DNA of 64,000 nucleotides, from NCBI GenBank assembly GCA_963693365.1, contig CAVNZM010000017.1, positions 3,844,001 to 3,908,000 of the forward strand, in the 5' to 3' direction. Positions 1-23,779 of the stretch are shown piece after piece (the first letter of the stretch is position 1; each line of letters opens with the position of its first letter). Position numbers and translations under genes: made by a program. The notes below the pieces were generated by a model. That model had not been told where the DNA came from and made no database searches. It saw only the letters and a program-made list of their open reading frames with translations. This stretch comes from Amoebidium appalachense. Its lineage: Eukaryota > Ichthyosporea.

Positions 1-149
1 AGGGAAAGATAGGGGGTTTATCGCTGATGGCCTGCATGCGTGCCTGCCTGCCTGCCTGCCCGCCCGCCTCTGTGTGTGCGTGTGCGTGTGCGTGTGTGTG
101 TGTGTGTGCGCGTGCGCATGTGTGTGAATGGGCGCGCACCCGTGTGTGT

Positions 150-194
<45 letters not shown>

Positions 195-334
195 GGGAGG
201 GAGGGTCTATGGGAGGGTATACATATGTGTACGTGTGTGTGCGCGCACCCCCCCCCTTGTGTGCGTGTGTGTGTATGTCTGTGTGTCTCTGCCTGACCAT
301 GGGGTTTAGGCACGACCCTGGTACCCCATAGCAG
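1..334. repeat. Intronic simple sequence upstream of the first cyclase exon
   Basis: TGCC repeats (about 40-65), a GT-rich tract, a G run of about 45 bases (150-193), then a second GT tract. The sequence ends with a 3' splice site (catagcag, 327-334) before the first recognisable cyclase exon. No coding segment is visible here. Confidence 0.6.
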
Positions 335-11765
<11,431 letters not shown>

Positions 11766-12196
11766 TATACAAATAGCGAAGGACCCAAAGCCTAATCCTA
11801 TAGCCTAATGGAGTGCATGTACCATGTATAATGCATGGTTAACGTTTATATGAATGAGTGATCTATAGTGGATGAATCCTTCTGTAACTATCACTAATTT
11901 TTCTCTCTTTTTGTGCACGAAACGCTTGGTTTGTTGTTTGTTCCGCGCAAGTTTTCTTTAGACTCCCTGTATTTTTTCGTGTGTGCGTCCGCATATAGGT
12001 AGAAAAACGAATGACATTAGGAGGGGTAGATAATGTGCACACAGTCGAATAATTTGATTGGGTGGAGCTGATCACATGAACATGGGGTAGAGAGTGTATT
12101 ACCTGCCCACAACCACCTCCTCCTGCCACTCATGCACACGCTGCATCATGCTAAGCACACACATATGCACATAGTGTCACATATGCGCGCCCCACG

Positions 12197-12255
<59 letters not shown>

Positions 12256-12413
12256 TGCACCCACACCCGTGCACACTGTTAATCGCACACTGCTCTCACT
12301 CTTACACACACATACACAGTACAAGTGCGATATGCACACAACGGCACATTTGACGGTTGCATACACACAGATACACACAAACAGTATCGACAGGAACTTT
12401 AGTCTATTCAAAA

Positions 12414-12445
<32 letters not shown>

Positions 12446-13081
12446 ATGGATAAGCCACAGCTCGGATGCTCATTAGTATTGATGTGATAACCACGAAGGC
12501 TACATGTATGTAATAATCCTAGTTGCCATGTAAGGATGGTGTAAAAGGTAGAAAGTTCTCTGGTTACCCTAGTGATATGAATACTAGATGCCATATAGTT
12601 AGTTAGGTGTATAATAAATCTCTTTAGCCTCCATGCTAGAGTTGCTGAGCAAACAGACCAACTATAGTGATCATATGACTCGTTCGAATAAAAAACCTTT
12701 CGCAATTGTATGCAATCGATTCAATTTGCTGGAATATAGAAAAAATTGTGTTCGCATGGTGTTATGACGTTGTATGTTGTCTTTTCGGCATATATAATAT
12801 GGTGTCGGTGTGTTGTCTCTGTGGGTTGTGTGCGTGTGCTGTCTGCGTATTTGGGTTGTGGATGCAATGCGTGTTTTCTCTATCATATATGTTGTGTAAC
12901 TAGCTTGTGGTTGTCTGAATAGATTCTGTACGTACTTATACGTGTGATTGCAAGTCTGTTACAATATGGGTTGTGTAAACTTTTAATGTCTTTTGTGTTA
13001 TGATTTTGGGCCTTGTGAACCCCATGTACATGGGTTGTGTACGCGTGTGTTGCCTACATACGGCTTTGAAGAGCCTTATAA

Positions 13082-13140
<59 letters not shown>

Positions 13141-13477
13141 CCAAAAATTTAAATGGTGTATCCCCATCGCCCCCCCTCCGACCTCCCCCTCCCTTTCAAT
13201 TCCCCCCCCTTACCCCCTCCTCCTCCGCCCTTTCAATTTCCCCCCCTTCCGCCCCCGCCCCCCCCCCCCCCAATTTCCCTATGCCTCTCGGTCAGCCCCC
13301 AGCCAAATTTTGAGTTCTTTTTTACACACATACACACATTCGCTCATACACTCGGCTGTTTTAACATACTCTACTCCCCCCCCCCCCCCCCCCCCCCGGC
13401 GGCCCGCCCCCAGCTTTCCTTTTCCCCCTACCCTATACCCGAAACTTCGTCCGCCCAACCTTCCCCCCCTCCCCCCC

Positions 13478-13511
<34 letters not shown>

Positions 13512-13756
13512 CGCCAAAAAAAAAAAAAAAAAAAAAAAATGAAAATGAAAATGAAAATAAAATGGGGAAAAAACGGAAGACCCCCCCCCCTCCCCGGTCC
13601 TATACCCTCAGGCTAGCCCGTGTAGTCGTCCCTTGTGCCATTTTTCTGCAAAGGACAACACACATCTCTTTTTAAATGCAAGGAGGACCTCGGGTCAGCT
13701 GACTTGGTGTGTAATTGGACGAAGTCAGGCTACAGCGTGTGACACTGTGCATGTGT

Positions 13757-13813
<57 letters not shown>

Positions 13814-13840
13814 ATTGGGTTGGGGGGGGGGGGGGGGGGG

Positions 13841-13882
<42 letters not shown>

Positions 13883-14819
13883 GGGGGGGAGGGGGGGGGG
13901 GGATCATCATACATGTCCCATTGTGACCTCGAGACCTCGGATCCCGAAAAAACACGAGACCGCCCGGGATTGGGGGGAGGGGAGGGGGGGGGAAGGGGGG
14001 GGGGGGGGGGGGGGGGGAGGGGGGGGGGATTTTTTAAGCCGGTAGTCCTAACAGGAAGAAGAGAACGGGCTTTAGTGGTACGTGTGGACATCACATTACA
14101 CGCACATATGGCAAATAGTGACTGGTGAGCTGGAGAAATAATGAGGGGTGTGTATACGTCTAGGCGTGTTGGGGAAAAGGGAGGCGGAGGGAAGGGGGGG
14201 AGAAGAGGGAAAAAGAGAGGTGGGGGGGGGGGGGGGGGGGGGGGGGGGCTCTAACGGTAACTATCTTCCACATCCCCCATTTTCCACAGGGCAGTGGTAA
14301 TGATACAATATACAAAATCCTATGATCAATTTAGAACAATTTTCGCTTTCATTTCTTTCCGTGAGCCTTTATTATTGGGGGTCTCTATCATAGTAGGGTG
14401 GAAGCTTGTTTTCAATCAATTTTAACAACCCTTGTTTTCAATCAATTTTAAAAATGAGTGCCCACGGTTCCTGCCGATGGGTTGCTACACTATCATCCCT
14501 AATCATAGTTCAATCATGGAAACGAGCTTACTACCTGTGCATCGTACGTCTGTACCTCAAGCAAAACCTCGATTTATGTACACGTTATATTACTGCCTCT
14601 ACATTTGTTAAAATCTCTATCTACAAGGCAGAGACGAAGACTTCAGGCAACACATACACTTACACAACACACACACACAGGGTGTGGTAACTATATTCAT
14701 CCACGGCTTTTATATGTGGTTATTTGATTTAAAAAAAAAAAACCGAATTTGTGTGCACGTTCTAAACACACACAGACGGGCGCGCACATACACATCTGGT
14801 GCATCACACACACACACGC
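11766..14819. other. Intergenic region between cyclase and lectin gene
   Basis: I see no gene here. It holds AT-richer unique DNA (11780-12120, 12450-13080, 14280-14720), (CA)n at 12205-12255, a G run at 12414-12444, (GT)n at 13084-13137, C-rich runs at 13375-13512 ending in an A run, (GT)n plus G runs at 13757-13902, and G runs at 13970-14030 and 14222-14248. A 19-bp direct repeat (TGTTTTCAATCAATTTTAA) occurs twice at about 14408-14450. The cyclase and lectin genes converge here, so their 3' ends should lie within it; no clear AATAAA was found next to either stop. Confidence 0.6.
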
Positions 14820-15867
14820 CTATTTCTTTGTGGGCTTGGGTGTAGCAGTTGCAACCGCCTTTGCATGTGCACTTGTCTGTGTTGCCGCCGGATCGTTCCT
14901 TTTCGTTAACGTAAACAGCACAGAGTTAGACCCGCTAGCTGCTGTAGGCACAGCAAAGGGGTCACTACTAGACACCCCTACCGAAGATGCCGCATCAGAA
15001 ACAAGCAGGCCCGTATCTACCGGGAAACCAGTTTCGGTTGTGTCTAGAGTCACATCTGTTAAGAGTGGGTTTCCAGAAGAATCGACAATAACATCAGTAG
15101 GATTTTGGGAGAAAGCGGGTTCTTGGGTGGGGCTATCGGCTGGGGATGGGATAGAGTCAGTGGATGCGTCGGTAGGAAGAACAATAGACGCGGTGTCGGA
15201 AGGAATGGGCTCGGCAGGGGAGGTTTCAATTGGTTGGTCGGTGGGTGCGGCAGCGGTCCCTTGCGTGGGTCCTGGTGTGGATAGGGTAGGCTCCTGGGCT
15301 GGGGTGGTGGTGGGTTCGGCCGTGGTGGTGGTGGTGGTGGACTCGGAGGCGGAGGAGGAGGAGGAGGAAGTGGTGGGGGTTGCTGGTGCAGTGGTTGCAT
15401 TGGTGGGTTTCGAGGGCTTGCCCGCTGCAAAAGTATGCACATGTTAGAATGAGCTATAGACTTTTTTGGCTATATAACCACCATCCCCCCCCCCCCCCCC
15501 CCCCCCCCCTCCCCTCCACACACACACACACACGAAAAAAAAAAAGGAAGAACGAAAGAAGAAAAGAAAAAAAAGACCCCCCCCCTCCCTCCCTCCAGCT
15601 GCCCCCCCAACCCCATCCCCCCTCCCCCCTCCCCCCTTCCCCTCCCTTTACACCTTCTTGCTCCACCCCCATAGACACACACCCAGGATCCCTTTCAGTG
15701 TCCCATACAAGGACTTAGATAAACCATCTTTCTCACCTGGCGGTTTTTCTGCAGGGTGGGTTTGGGGTCCCGGAGAGGTGTGTGTGTGGGGGGGGGGGAG
15801 AGGAGGGGGGGAGGGGGGAGGGAGGGGACGGGGGAGGGGAGAGGAGGAAAGGGAGCGAGGGGAAGGG

Positions 15868-15901
<34 letters not shown>

Positions 15902-16235
15902 GGGGGGCAATATGCAACAGCTGAGTTGGCATGCCACACGAACCAACGAACATTGTTCTAAAATACAGCCACTGTTTTTAATATGTTTAAAAAAAGAAAA
16001 ACATGAACACACAAACTGCTTACCACACTGCTCCTCTGTGCCGGGCTGCTCGCAGTAGACTGCGGTGGCCATTTTCTTGTTGAAGTCTTTGCCGTCTCTT
16101 GCCTTGCTGCCTGCCGCACACCAGTCCTTCACGTCGGCATCCGTGTCACGGAACGCTGCAGGTTTGCCGTCCGCACTTGGGCCAATGCACACGTGTACAC
16201 CCTGTGTGTGTGTGTATGTGTGTGTTTTGGGGGAG

Positions 16236-16272
<37 letters not shown>

Positions 16273-17907
16273 GGGGGGGGGCAGCCGGAAATGTTAGACA
16301 TTGTAAAAAACAAAAACAAAAAAAACAAAAACAAAATTCAAAAGGCCCTCTAAAGTATACAGATGGCATAAGATAAAACGATGTAAGGGCAGAAGTTGCC
16401 CAAATTGCATGTGGTAGGCGGTAGGCTACCTGCTATGAACATGCGGATGTTGCACTGTTTGGTATCCATATGTTCCCCCATAAAGACGGTTGGCCATACA
16501 CCGAAAAGAGTGTGTTCAAAAATCGACACCTTACCGTACCGTACCATTAAATGCGTTGCTTGATGTATACGTGTCGATACTATTAGACATGAAAGGCAGT
16601 ATAAGTTGCCACAACACACAATGAAACACCCCCCCCCCCCCTCCCACCCACCCCCCACACACACCCCAACCCCACCTCAGCACCCCCTCCCCCCCCCCCC
16701 CCCCCCCAAAAAAAAAAAAAAAAAAAAAGACAAAGGAAAAAGAAAAGAAAGAAAAGAAAGAAGAAAAAAGGAAAAAGAAAATAAAGAAAAGAAAGAAGAA
16801 AAAAGAAAACGGGGAAGAAGAAGAAGAAGAAGGAAAAAACCACACACCAGAGAACGCAAAGAAAGGATCGAAAAGGAACCGGAGTGCAACGTAGAGAAGA
16901 ATAAACACAGAATAAATCAACGCATGAGCATAAAGGCCACCCACCTGCACGTTGATTATATCCGCATCATCAAACACCTGCAGTTCGGCCCCCCTGGACG
17001 TCTTCTTCTCCTCACAGAAGCCCAAAATGGCGGGGTTAGTCTCGCCGCACTTGTACGTAGCAGGCACATTTAAACAAAGCTGGTTGACTTTATCCACCCA
17101 TTGATAATTTGCCGTGCGGAACCACAGCTGGGAGTCACCACCATTACAATCACCCAAGCCGAGATTTTTCCCGTCTGACTGCATGCACTTGGTACCGTCG
17201 GCAGATTTGATAACGTAGAAGTTCTTCAGCGTGGCGTCGCAAGGAACAGGGTTGCATAGTTTGGTGGTGGGCGGTTTGGTGTCCGGCGAGCAACAGGCGT
17301 TCTGGTAGCCACCGGCTCCCGGCTTGCATTCGTACGTCACCTTGAGCATGCCGCAGTCGCACGTTTTTGAGCATTCGGTGGCGTTAACAAACGTCCATGA
17401 TCCCTGTGCCTTGGGCAGACTACAGTAAAGCTCTACGGATACCTTCTTGTTGTATGTGGTTAGCCCGCCGCATGTTTCACACCAACCTCCCGCCCCGTCC
17501 TTAAACGCGCACACGTCCGAAGACCCATCCGAACACGGGCCCACACACGCGTCCACGAGCGAGTTTATGAACGGCTGGTCGGGGGGGAGGAAACGCTGGT
17601 TGTTGTTGCGGGTTTTGCACTCCTCCAGTTTAACACCCACCGTTTCGACCGTGGTGAATTGGTCGATAGTTAGGCACGTGCCTGTGAGCATGTTCTTGTA
17701 CTGTTTTTTCGATGTGCCCGTCCATTCCCATAGCTGTGCATCGTCACCAGTGCAATCCCCAATAGTAGCCGTGTTTGCGTCTTTTCCCGTGACCCCAATG
17801 CATTTGTCCTGGTCTGTGAGTTTGAGAACATATGCTGAGTCTACGTTACTGGCCGCACAGAGAACTGCCCCTCCCACCACCAGACCTACTATACAAGCGT
17901 AGCGCAT
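14820..17907 (-). CDS. Secreted protein with two ricin-type beta-trefoil lectin domains and a TSP1-like module
   Basis: Exons 17907-16945, 16201-16024 and 15424-14820 join in phase (963, 178 and 605 nt) to give 581 residues. An N-terminal signal peptide (about residues 1-19, hydrophobic core IVGLVVGGAVLCA) directs secretion. Residues about 23-110 form a beta-trefoil lectin repeat with the Q.W pattern (DDAQLWEW), and about 225-320 a second (GGDSQLWF). Between them is a Cys-rich module with W..V..TECSKTCDCG and a CNPVPC end, resembling a thrombospondin type 1 repeat. Exon 2 adds four Cys. Exon 3 is a Thr/Ser/Pro-rich, presumably O-glycosylated stalk ending in KPTKK, with no clear membrane anchor. 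The protein probably binds sugars outside the cell; the ligand is unknown. The introns hold poly(G) and A/G-rich tracts. Confidence 0.85.
16600..16905. repeat. C-run and A/G-rich tract in the first lectin-gene intron
   Basis: A poly(C) tract (about 16629-16707) is followed by an A run and GAAAGAAGAAAA-type purine repeats. It lies inside the intron 16944-16202 of the lectin gene. The remaining intron sequence is unremarkable. Confidence 0.6.
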
Positions 17908-18036
17908 TTTTAGGGTTTCAGTGTTACAACAATATGCGTAGGTAAATGTGCCGTGTGCGGATCTTTCCTAACAAAGTTGTCCCGACTAACTGCACACAGC
18001 GTGGAGTGGACTGACGGATGTGGGCGTTTGCGAGCC

Positions 18037-18077
18037 AATATATACTCGACATTCCTGGGGCCAAACAGCCAATCAGA
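18037..18077 (-). promoter_or_regulatory. TATA box and CCAAT element of the lectin gene
   Basis: On the minus strand a GTATATATTGG segment (RC of 18037-18046) lies about 130 nt upstream of the ATG at 17907. About 25 nt further upstream is ATTGGC (RC of GCCAAT at 18070-18075). This spacing matches the other promoters in the window, and transcription probably starts near 18010. Confidence 0.6.
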
Positions 18078-18119
18078 CCGTACGACAGCTCGATATGAGT
18101 CAGAGATATGAGTCGACAA

Positions 18120-18825
18120 TATATTGACAAAAGGACGAACCAACGTGATCCAAAAAAAGCAGAAAAACCCCTGAGTTCGTGGACTTATTGCAGTCGATAA
18201 ATATATATATTACCTAACCTGAAAGAGAAATTCTTCAAGAACATTGTATTTTTTTGTGTGTTTTAGGTTTTTTTTTCTATACTGAGACGAACGGCGTACT
18301 TTCGCAATCTCCAGGGAAACTTTAGAGCAAAGCCATAGTCAATATTGATTGGATACTCAGTGTCCAATCGCTAATGCTGATGGAATTTAAGGGATATGTC
18401 CGCCAATAGGAGCGCGAGGCTTTACTGTCAACAAAGAATAAATCCGACCCCTAGATCACTGGGCCAGTCCCCCTACACCCGGTTACGCACCCTCCGACAG
18501 TCCAGCATGATGGTCATAAGCGTCCCGGACTTAGGGATAAGACTCAACACAAAACAACAGGGTCAAAACACACAATCACACACGTGTACACACACGCACA
18601 CACACGCACAGACACGCGCGTGCTCACGCACACACACACACTGTGACATGCATGCACAGATACATGAAGTCACGAACACACACACTACTTCACAAACACA
18701 CGAATGCACAAACACCATGGCACACACGCGCGAGGGCGTGTGTACACACACGCACACGCACGCACACACGCACACACACGCACGTGCACATACGCACACA
18801 CAAAAACATGCACACGCACACGCAC

Positions 18826-18856
<31 letters not shown>

Positions 18857-20459
18857 TGCGCACGCACACGCGTGTACCATGACACACGTTGTAAACACGA
18901 AGTCTCACACACGTATACTCACAGACGCACAGACACACACACGCACACACGCAACACGCAGGCACACAGACAGACCCACACGCACACACGCACACAGTGT
19001 CACGCACACACACACGCACACACGCACACGCACGCACACACACACACACACCACACACACACACGTGTGTACACAAATGCTCGTGGACGTGCATGCAGAC
19101 CGGCACGCATCCTCTCTGTTATATATGTCACTTTGTTTGGCAAATTGAATGAGTGCAAATGACGAGAAGGATCAGGACGGAGAGAGACGGGGAAAAGGAA
19201 AGCTGGGTTGCCAGCTTTATCATAAAGAACATTGGGCTGGGTACCCGTGTTTGGGGATGTAAGAATTTCAAGTTCTTATAAGCAAAAACACGGTCTTCAT
19301 GAACCGAGGCCGGCTCATTTTGGGAACAATTTCTAAGTTTTAACCTTTTGATTAAGGTCATATTCAGCACCGCTGCCTTTTAGTGGGTACCAGCCTCGGG
19401 AGACCTATATACATTTTTATTTGTAACTGGCAACTAACGTCGGTTAGAAAACAACGGAGTCATGAACTTCTTTGTGGAGCACAGTATGATGCGGTTGCTG
19501 AGTTTGTTAGCGAAGGTAGGGTAATGACTGGTGCTCTGGTGGATGGAAATGGGCCATGCATCATCTAAGTTCAACAAAGAGAGTGCTGCGATTTATTTAA
19601 TTAGTACCAATTTCCAAAACAAGGGGATCGATCACCTGCTTGAGTGCTAATATCTAATTCACCGAAGGGCCTTTGAATGTTTCTTTTGATAATTTCTGCC
19701 ACGCGCTTAATGCGGGGGAAGCCTTAGAACGGTTTTAGTCGTGGTAGTGGGGTGTGTGTGTGTGTGTGTGTGTGTGCTTGTGCGTTTAGGCGAGTGTGTG
19801 TTTGTGTATGTGTGTGCACGTCTTCACGCGTGTTTTTGAGAGATATTTGCTGATTCTGTTGGAAGACAAGATCTGCCACGGAACCCACCCGCGTTACATC
19901 TTCACATGACAGCAAAAGGCAGCACCAAGCTCCCGAAGCTTCCATAATCCCCCCCCCCCCCCCCCCCCCCCCCCCCTGCCGCCCCCGCCCCCCTCTCCTC
20001 CAAAAAAAAAAAAATCCCCCAACCCTTTTCCCCCTTACACACACACAAACAAACACATGCACACACATTCCTTCGAAGGGGGTTGACACTACCACCAGTA
20101 TCGCACATGCGGCATGCCAACATGTATGTATGCACACACGCACAGAAAAACATACGCACATATGCACGTGTGCACACATGCACAGAAGCATGTATGTACA
20201 TTTGCACACACGTTGCACATGCACATGGAAAATGCAAGGCAGCCATGTACGTACACACATTCCCACGAGGACACATTGGTTTGATCTTCGTGCCAACCCC
20301 ACTGGCCGCCTGTGACAAGTTAAGGTAGCTCATCGTATATATACCGTGTTTTCCCGTGTTGTCACTAGAGGAGACTATGGGCCCCTAAAAGGAACTGCCT
20401 GCCGTGCTACACATAGCACCGACTGTACTCTAGCTTCCCCGGCCCCTTGGGCCTCCGGC

Positions 20460-20493
<34 letters not shown>

Positions 20494-20758
20494 CCGCCCC
20501 ACACACACACACACATACACACCGTGGCACACACACGCACCACACACACACAAAAAAAAAAGAAAGAAAGGAAATCCTTCCCGGCTCATCCACCCTTCCA
20601 CCCGACCCACCCACCCACCCATACGTTCACCCACCTACCCACCCACAAACACATGCGCACACGCCTGTAGAGGCACGCGCACACACGCACGGGCCGCGCG
20701 CACGCACACACGCACGCAAGGACCCACACACACACACACGCACACACACACACACTCT

Positions 20759-20835
<77 letters not shown>

Positions 20836-20850
20836 GCGCGCGCACACACA

Positions 20851-20933
<83 letters not shown>

Positions 20934-20945
20934 ACATACATCATT
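18120..20945. other. Intergenic region with CA-rich microsatellites
   Basis: No convincing gene. 18200-18560 is unique AT-rich DNA with several CCAAT boxes, so a divergent promoter is possible. 18570-19080 is interrupted CA/CG repeat, 19130-19730 unique DNA with only short ORFs, 19745-19775 (GT)n, 19950-19976 poly(C), 20040-20240 CA-rich, 20460-20490 poly(C), and 20700-20932 a long (CA)n. Long Cys/Val or His/Thr ORFs here are translation of repeats. Confidence 0.6.
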
Positions 20946-20947
20946 AG

Positions 20948-21068
20948 AGTTTGGGTGTCCGACCTCCAGAGTACCGACGGCCACCGGACCGCCGCCTGGA
21001 GATCTGTGCACGTGCCTGAGATCTACGCCCGTTTTTTCGGCCGCCGAGCCGCAGATGACGGCGGGTAA
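20948..21068 (+). CDS. Possible terminal exon of an unidentified gene
   Basis: After a (CA)n tract and an acceptor-like TTAG, an open segment reads VWVSDLQSTDGHRTAAW ... YARFFGRRAADDGG then TAA. Its end matches a segment next to the inverted membrane-gene copy (RFGRQVADDELDLGM, 47347-47258), and at DNA level the shared part is TTCGGCCGCC...GCAGATGACG. The conserved block could be a gene tail or a shared upstream promoter region. I do not recognise the protein, and no upstream exons were identified. Confidence 0.35.
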
Positions 21069-21138
21069 CAGGTATGTTTGGAATGCAAGATCGACCAATT
21101 AACAAAGAGGGATTGGATAAAACTGATCACGATCTGTA

Positions 21139-21174
21139 ATTGGCTAGGGTTGGGTCACCAGCAGGTATATAAAG
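21139..21174 (+). promoter_or_regulatory. CCAAT (inverted) and TATA box of membrane protein gene copy 1
   Basis: ATTGG at 21139-21143 and GGTATATAAAG at 21164-21174 lie about 170 nt upstream of the ATG at 21343. A similar AGGTATATAAAAAGGAC sits upstream of the inverted copy. Confidence 0.65.
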
Positions 21175-21342
21175 AGGACTTCACTTGAATGATGACCAGA
21201 ACTCGCTTGCCACAACACTAAAACCCCCCCAGCTATTTGCCTCAGCTCTACAAATTCTTTTTTCTGAACTTCTTTTCCCAATATTCTATTCTAAGATTGA
21301 AAGTAATATCCAGAAGCAAGGCTTATCATACACACAGCTAAC

Positions 21343-22410
21343 ATGGGGATCATCCGTACCGTTGTTGGGCTCGCTGCCGAGGCTGCCACCAGCGCTAGCA
21401 GCACACGCACTCAACAAACACGTGCCTCCCCACCTTCGACTCGCCAGACGCCCCGCTACCACGACAGCTATCTGCCAGAAATCCCGCCCCCAAACTACCC
21501 TTCAGCTGCCTACCCCCAGCCTGCCACTCCACCCACCACCTGCTACACCTACCCGGAACATGTGCAGCCCACGTCCACCCCTAGCCAATATGTGCCCACA
21601 TACTACTCTCAGCCATCCAGCTCACCCCAGTATCAGCCCGCTCCAGAGTACTCTCCCCCGGCTCCCGCTTATTACTATTCTCAGGCAGCCCCTTCCGCCT
21701 TTGAATCAAAGCACAGTACCGACAAACACACACGCGAACAAAGTATCTCGAGCGGCAACTCTGCAAAGACTGGCAGCACAAAAGAAACATCGCGGCTATC
21801 CCGCCTGTTCTACAAGGTGCGCGACTTTGGGCCGTTCATTGTGGTGGCGCTCGTGCAGCCGCAAAGCACCACCTGGGCGATGGTTGCCGGCACGGGGCTG
21901 GTGGCTGCGATTCTGGCCATCGACCTTTACCGTTGGGCCGTGCGCCACACCATCCCCACGTGGCCACGCATCATGCTGGTGGCCCAGCTGGCCGCATATG
22001 CCGCGCTGCTGGTGTTGGCGCTGTCAGGCCCCGACACCAAAGACATTGCAAACAACTACACCATGGTGGTGGTCAACGGCACACAGGCCGCGGCCGCCTT
22101 TCTCTCCATCCTGCTTGGCTTCCCGTTTGCCCGCCAGATCGCCATGGAGAGCACGCCGCGCACCGTGTGGCCCACGGCCGGGTTCAAGAAGCTGACGCTG
22201 GTGCTTTCGCTGCTGTGGGCCTGCGTGTTTGGCGCCATGGCTGGCGCCTCGGCAGTGATTCCGGCCGTTGGGGTGGCCAACATGAGCAAGGGTGTGCACA
22301 CGCTGTGCAACGTGGCGCCCATCGTGCTGTTGGTGGTGGGCCTCAAGGCCAGCAGGGCCATCAGTAATAAGGCAAAGGCCCAGGCCAGCACCCAGGCAGT
22401 GAGGGTGTAG
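21343..22410 (+). CDS. Intronless multi-pass membrane protein, copy 1
   Basis: 355 residues with no recognised family. Residues about 1-30 are short and partly hydrophobic. About 30-120 is Pro/Tyr/Ser-rich and low complexity (PSSSPQYQPAPEYSPPAPAY), followed by a charged Ser/Thr linker. From about 165 there are roughly five hydrophobic segments: TWAMVAGTGLVAAILAIDLY, IMLVAQLAAYAALLVLAL, a segment around VVNGTQAAAAFLSILLGF, LTLVLSLLWACVFGAMAG, and NVAPIVLLVVGL. The C-terminus is short and basic. The layout suggests a MARVEL-like or other tetraspan-type vesicle or plasma-membrane protein, but that is only topology. The start is chosen because it is shared exactly with the inverted paralogue at 47024-45957. 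A TATA box lies 170 nt upstream. Confidence 0.85.
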   Translation: MGIIRTVVGLAAEAATSASSTRTQQTRASPPSTRQTPRYHDSYLPEIPPPNYPSAAYPQPATPPTTCYTYPEHVQPTSTPSQYVPTYYSQPSSSPQYQPAPEYSPPAPAYYYSQAAPSAFESKHSTDKHTREQSISSGNSAKTGSTKETSRLSRLFYKVRDFGPFIVVALVQPQSTTWAMVAGTGLVAAILAIDLYRWAVRHTIPTWPRIMLVAQLAAYAALLVLALSGPDTKDIANNYTMVVVNGTQAAAAFLSILLGFPFARQIAMESTPRTVWPTAGFKKLTLVLSLLWACVFGAMAGASAVIPAVGVANMSKGVHTLCNVAPIVLLVVGLKASRAISNKAKAQASTQAVRV

Positions 22411-23571
22411 TGGTGCGCGTTTCTGTTCTGTATTTTCCCTATGGTTTTTATTTGAATCGGAGAGTTTATGTATTGCTACATTTCTTCAACATCAAAAAAA
22501 AGAGAGGACACGTTGACTGGATACCATGTGGGACCGATGCCCACCCTAACGACGAAGTTATAATATAGATTCTACGGTGTACACATGTAAACAAAGCGGT
22601 AAAAGCAAAACCTTATGGTTATTAACTAATAAACTTCCTTTTATACAGTACAGAACAAATGAGGTGCACCAATACCATTGAATAAATATTACATGTTGAA
22701 TGGCTCTGAAATGGAATAGTCGGACAAATATTAAAGCCGGTGACAAACAACCTAAAAGGCATAAAGGCCCCAAGATGGCACAAAGCACACCCGACTTTCA
22801 GTGGAGAACAGTCAATGTACTAGCAACTAAGCTCTCACACCGTTGCATATACACGCACCCACACACGCTTCCTCACACACAACCTATCTACACACACATA
22901 ATCTTGCTCCCCTCCCCCCCCCCCTCCCCCCCCCCCCAATCCGTTTTGCACCTGCTCCCCTCCCCCCCCCCCCCCCTTCCCCCCCCTCCTCAATAGCTGT
23001 AAACTTGCATAGGCTTGCCCATTATCAATAAACTGGTTTCGGGGCCTGTTGTCTAAATTTATATCTTCTCCCTCCCCCTCTCTCCTCCGGTCAGCTGGTT
23101 TCCAAGATTTCCTTTTTCGTCACACACGCACACAAACACATAAACGCATAAACACACACACACACATACACACGCACGCACCTGCGCACGCTCACACACA
23201 CACACACACACAGACAGATGCAGACGCACACGCACACGTACACCACCTGCACCCGCACACACGCTCGCACACACCCATGCACACTCACACGCACACGCAC
23301 ACAAGAACACACACACGTACACGCACACACACACCGCACGCATGCACACACACACATGCACACGCACACGCACACGCACACACACGCGTGCATGCGCGCG
23401 CACACACACACACAAACACAAGCACACACACACGCAGACACACGCACTGTGACACGCACAAGCACATGCATACGCACACACATACACACGCGCGTGCGCG
23501 CACAACGCACACACGCGCGAGCACACACACACACACACACATTATGATGTGCGCGCACATACACGCGCGCG

Positions 23572-23654
<83 letters not shown>

Positions 23655-23779
23655 TTGCACACATGTTGAATTTCCGTCTAGTCTCTCCGTCTCTCTGATC
23701 GTGTATTTGAGCATGCATACACCGTTGCGGCTGTAACATGTACATGTAACTGCTGGTTGCAGTTGTGTGCTTTGTTAAG
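22411..23779. other. Intergenic region, 3' of membrane gene copy 1
   Basis: 22411-22840 is unique AT-rich DNA that probably holds the 3' UTR. 22915-22990 is C-rich. 23120-23650 is CA-rich microsatellite with CG interruptions. No gene was seen. Confidence 0.6.

Noticed and set aside
14749-15447. Plus-strand 232-residue ORF
   Set aside because: Antisense shadow of the Ser/Thr-rich third exon of the lectin gene.
19383-19568. Plus-strand ORF ...YDAVAEFVSEGRVMTGALV...
   Set aside because: Short, no family and no consistent splice partner toward 20948.
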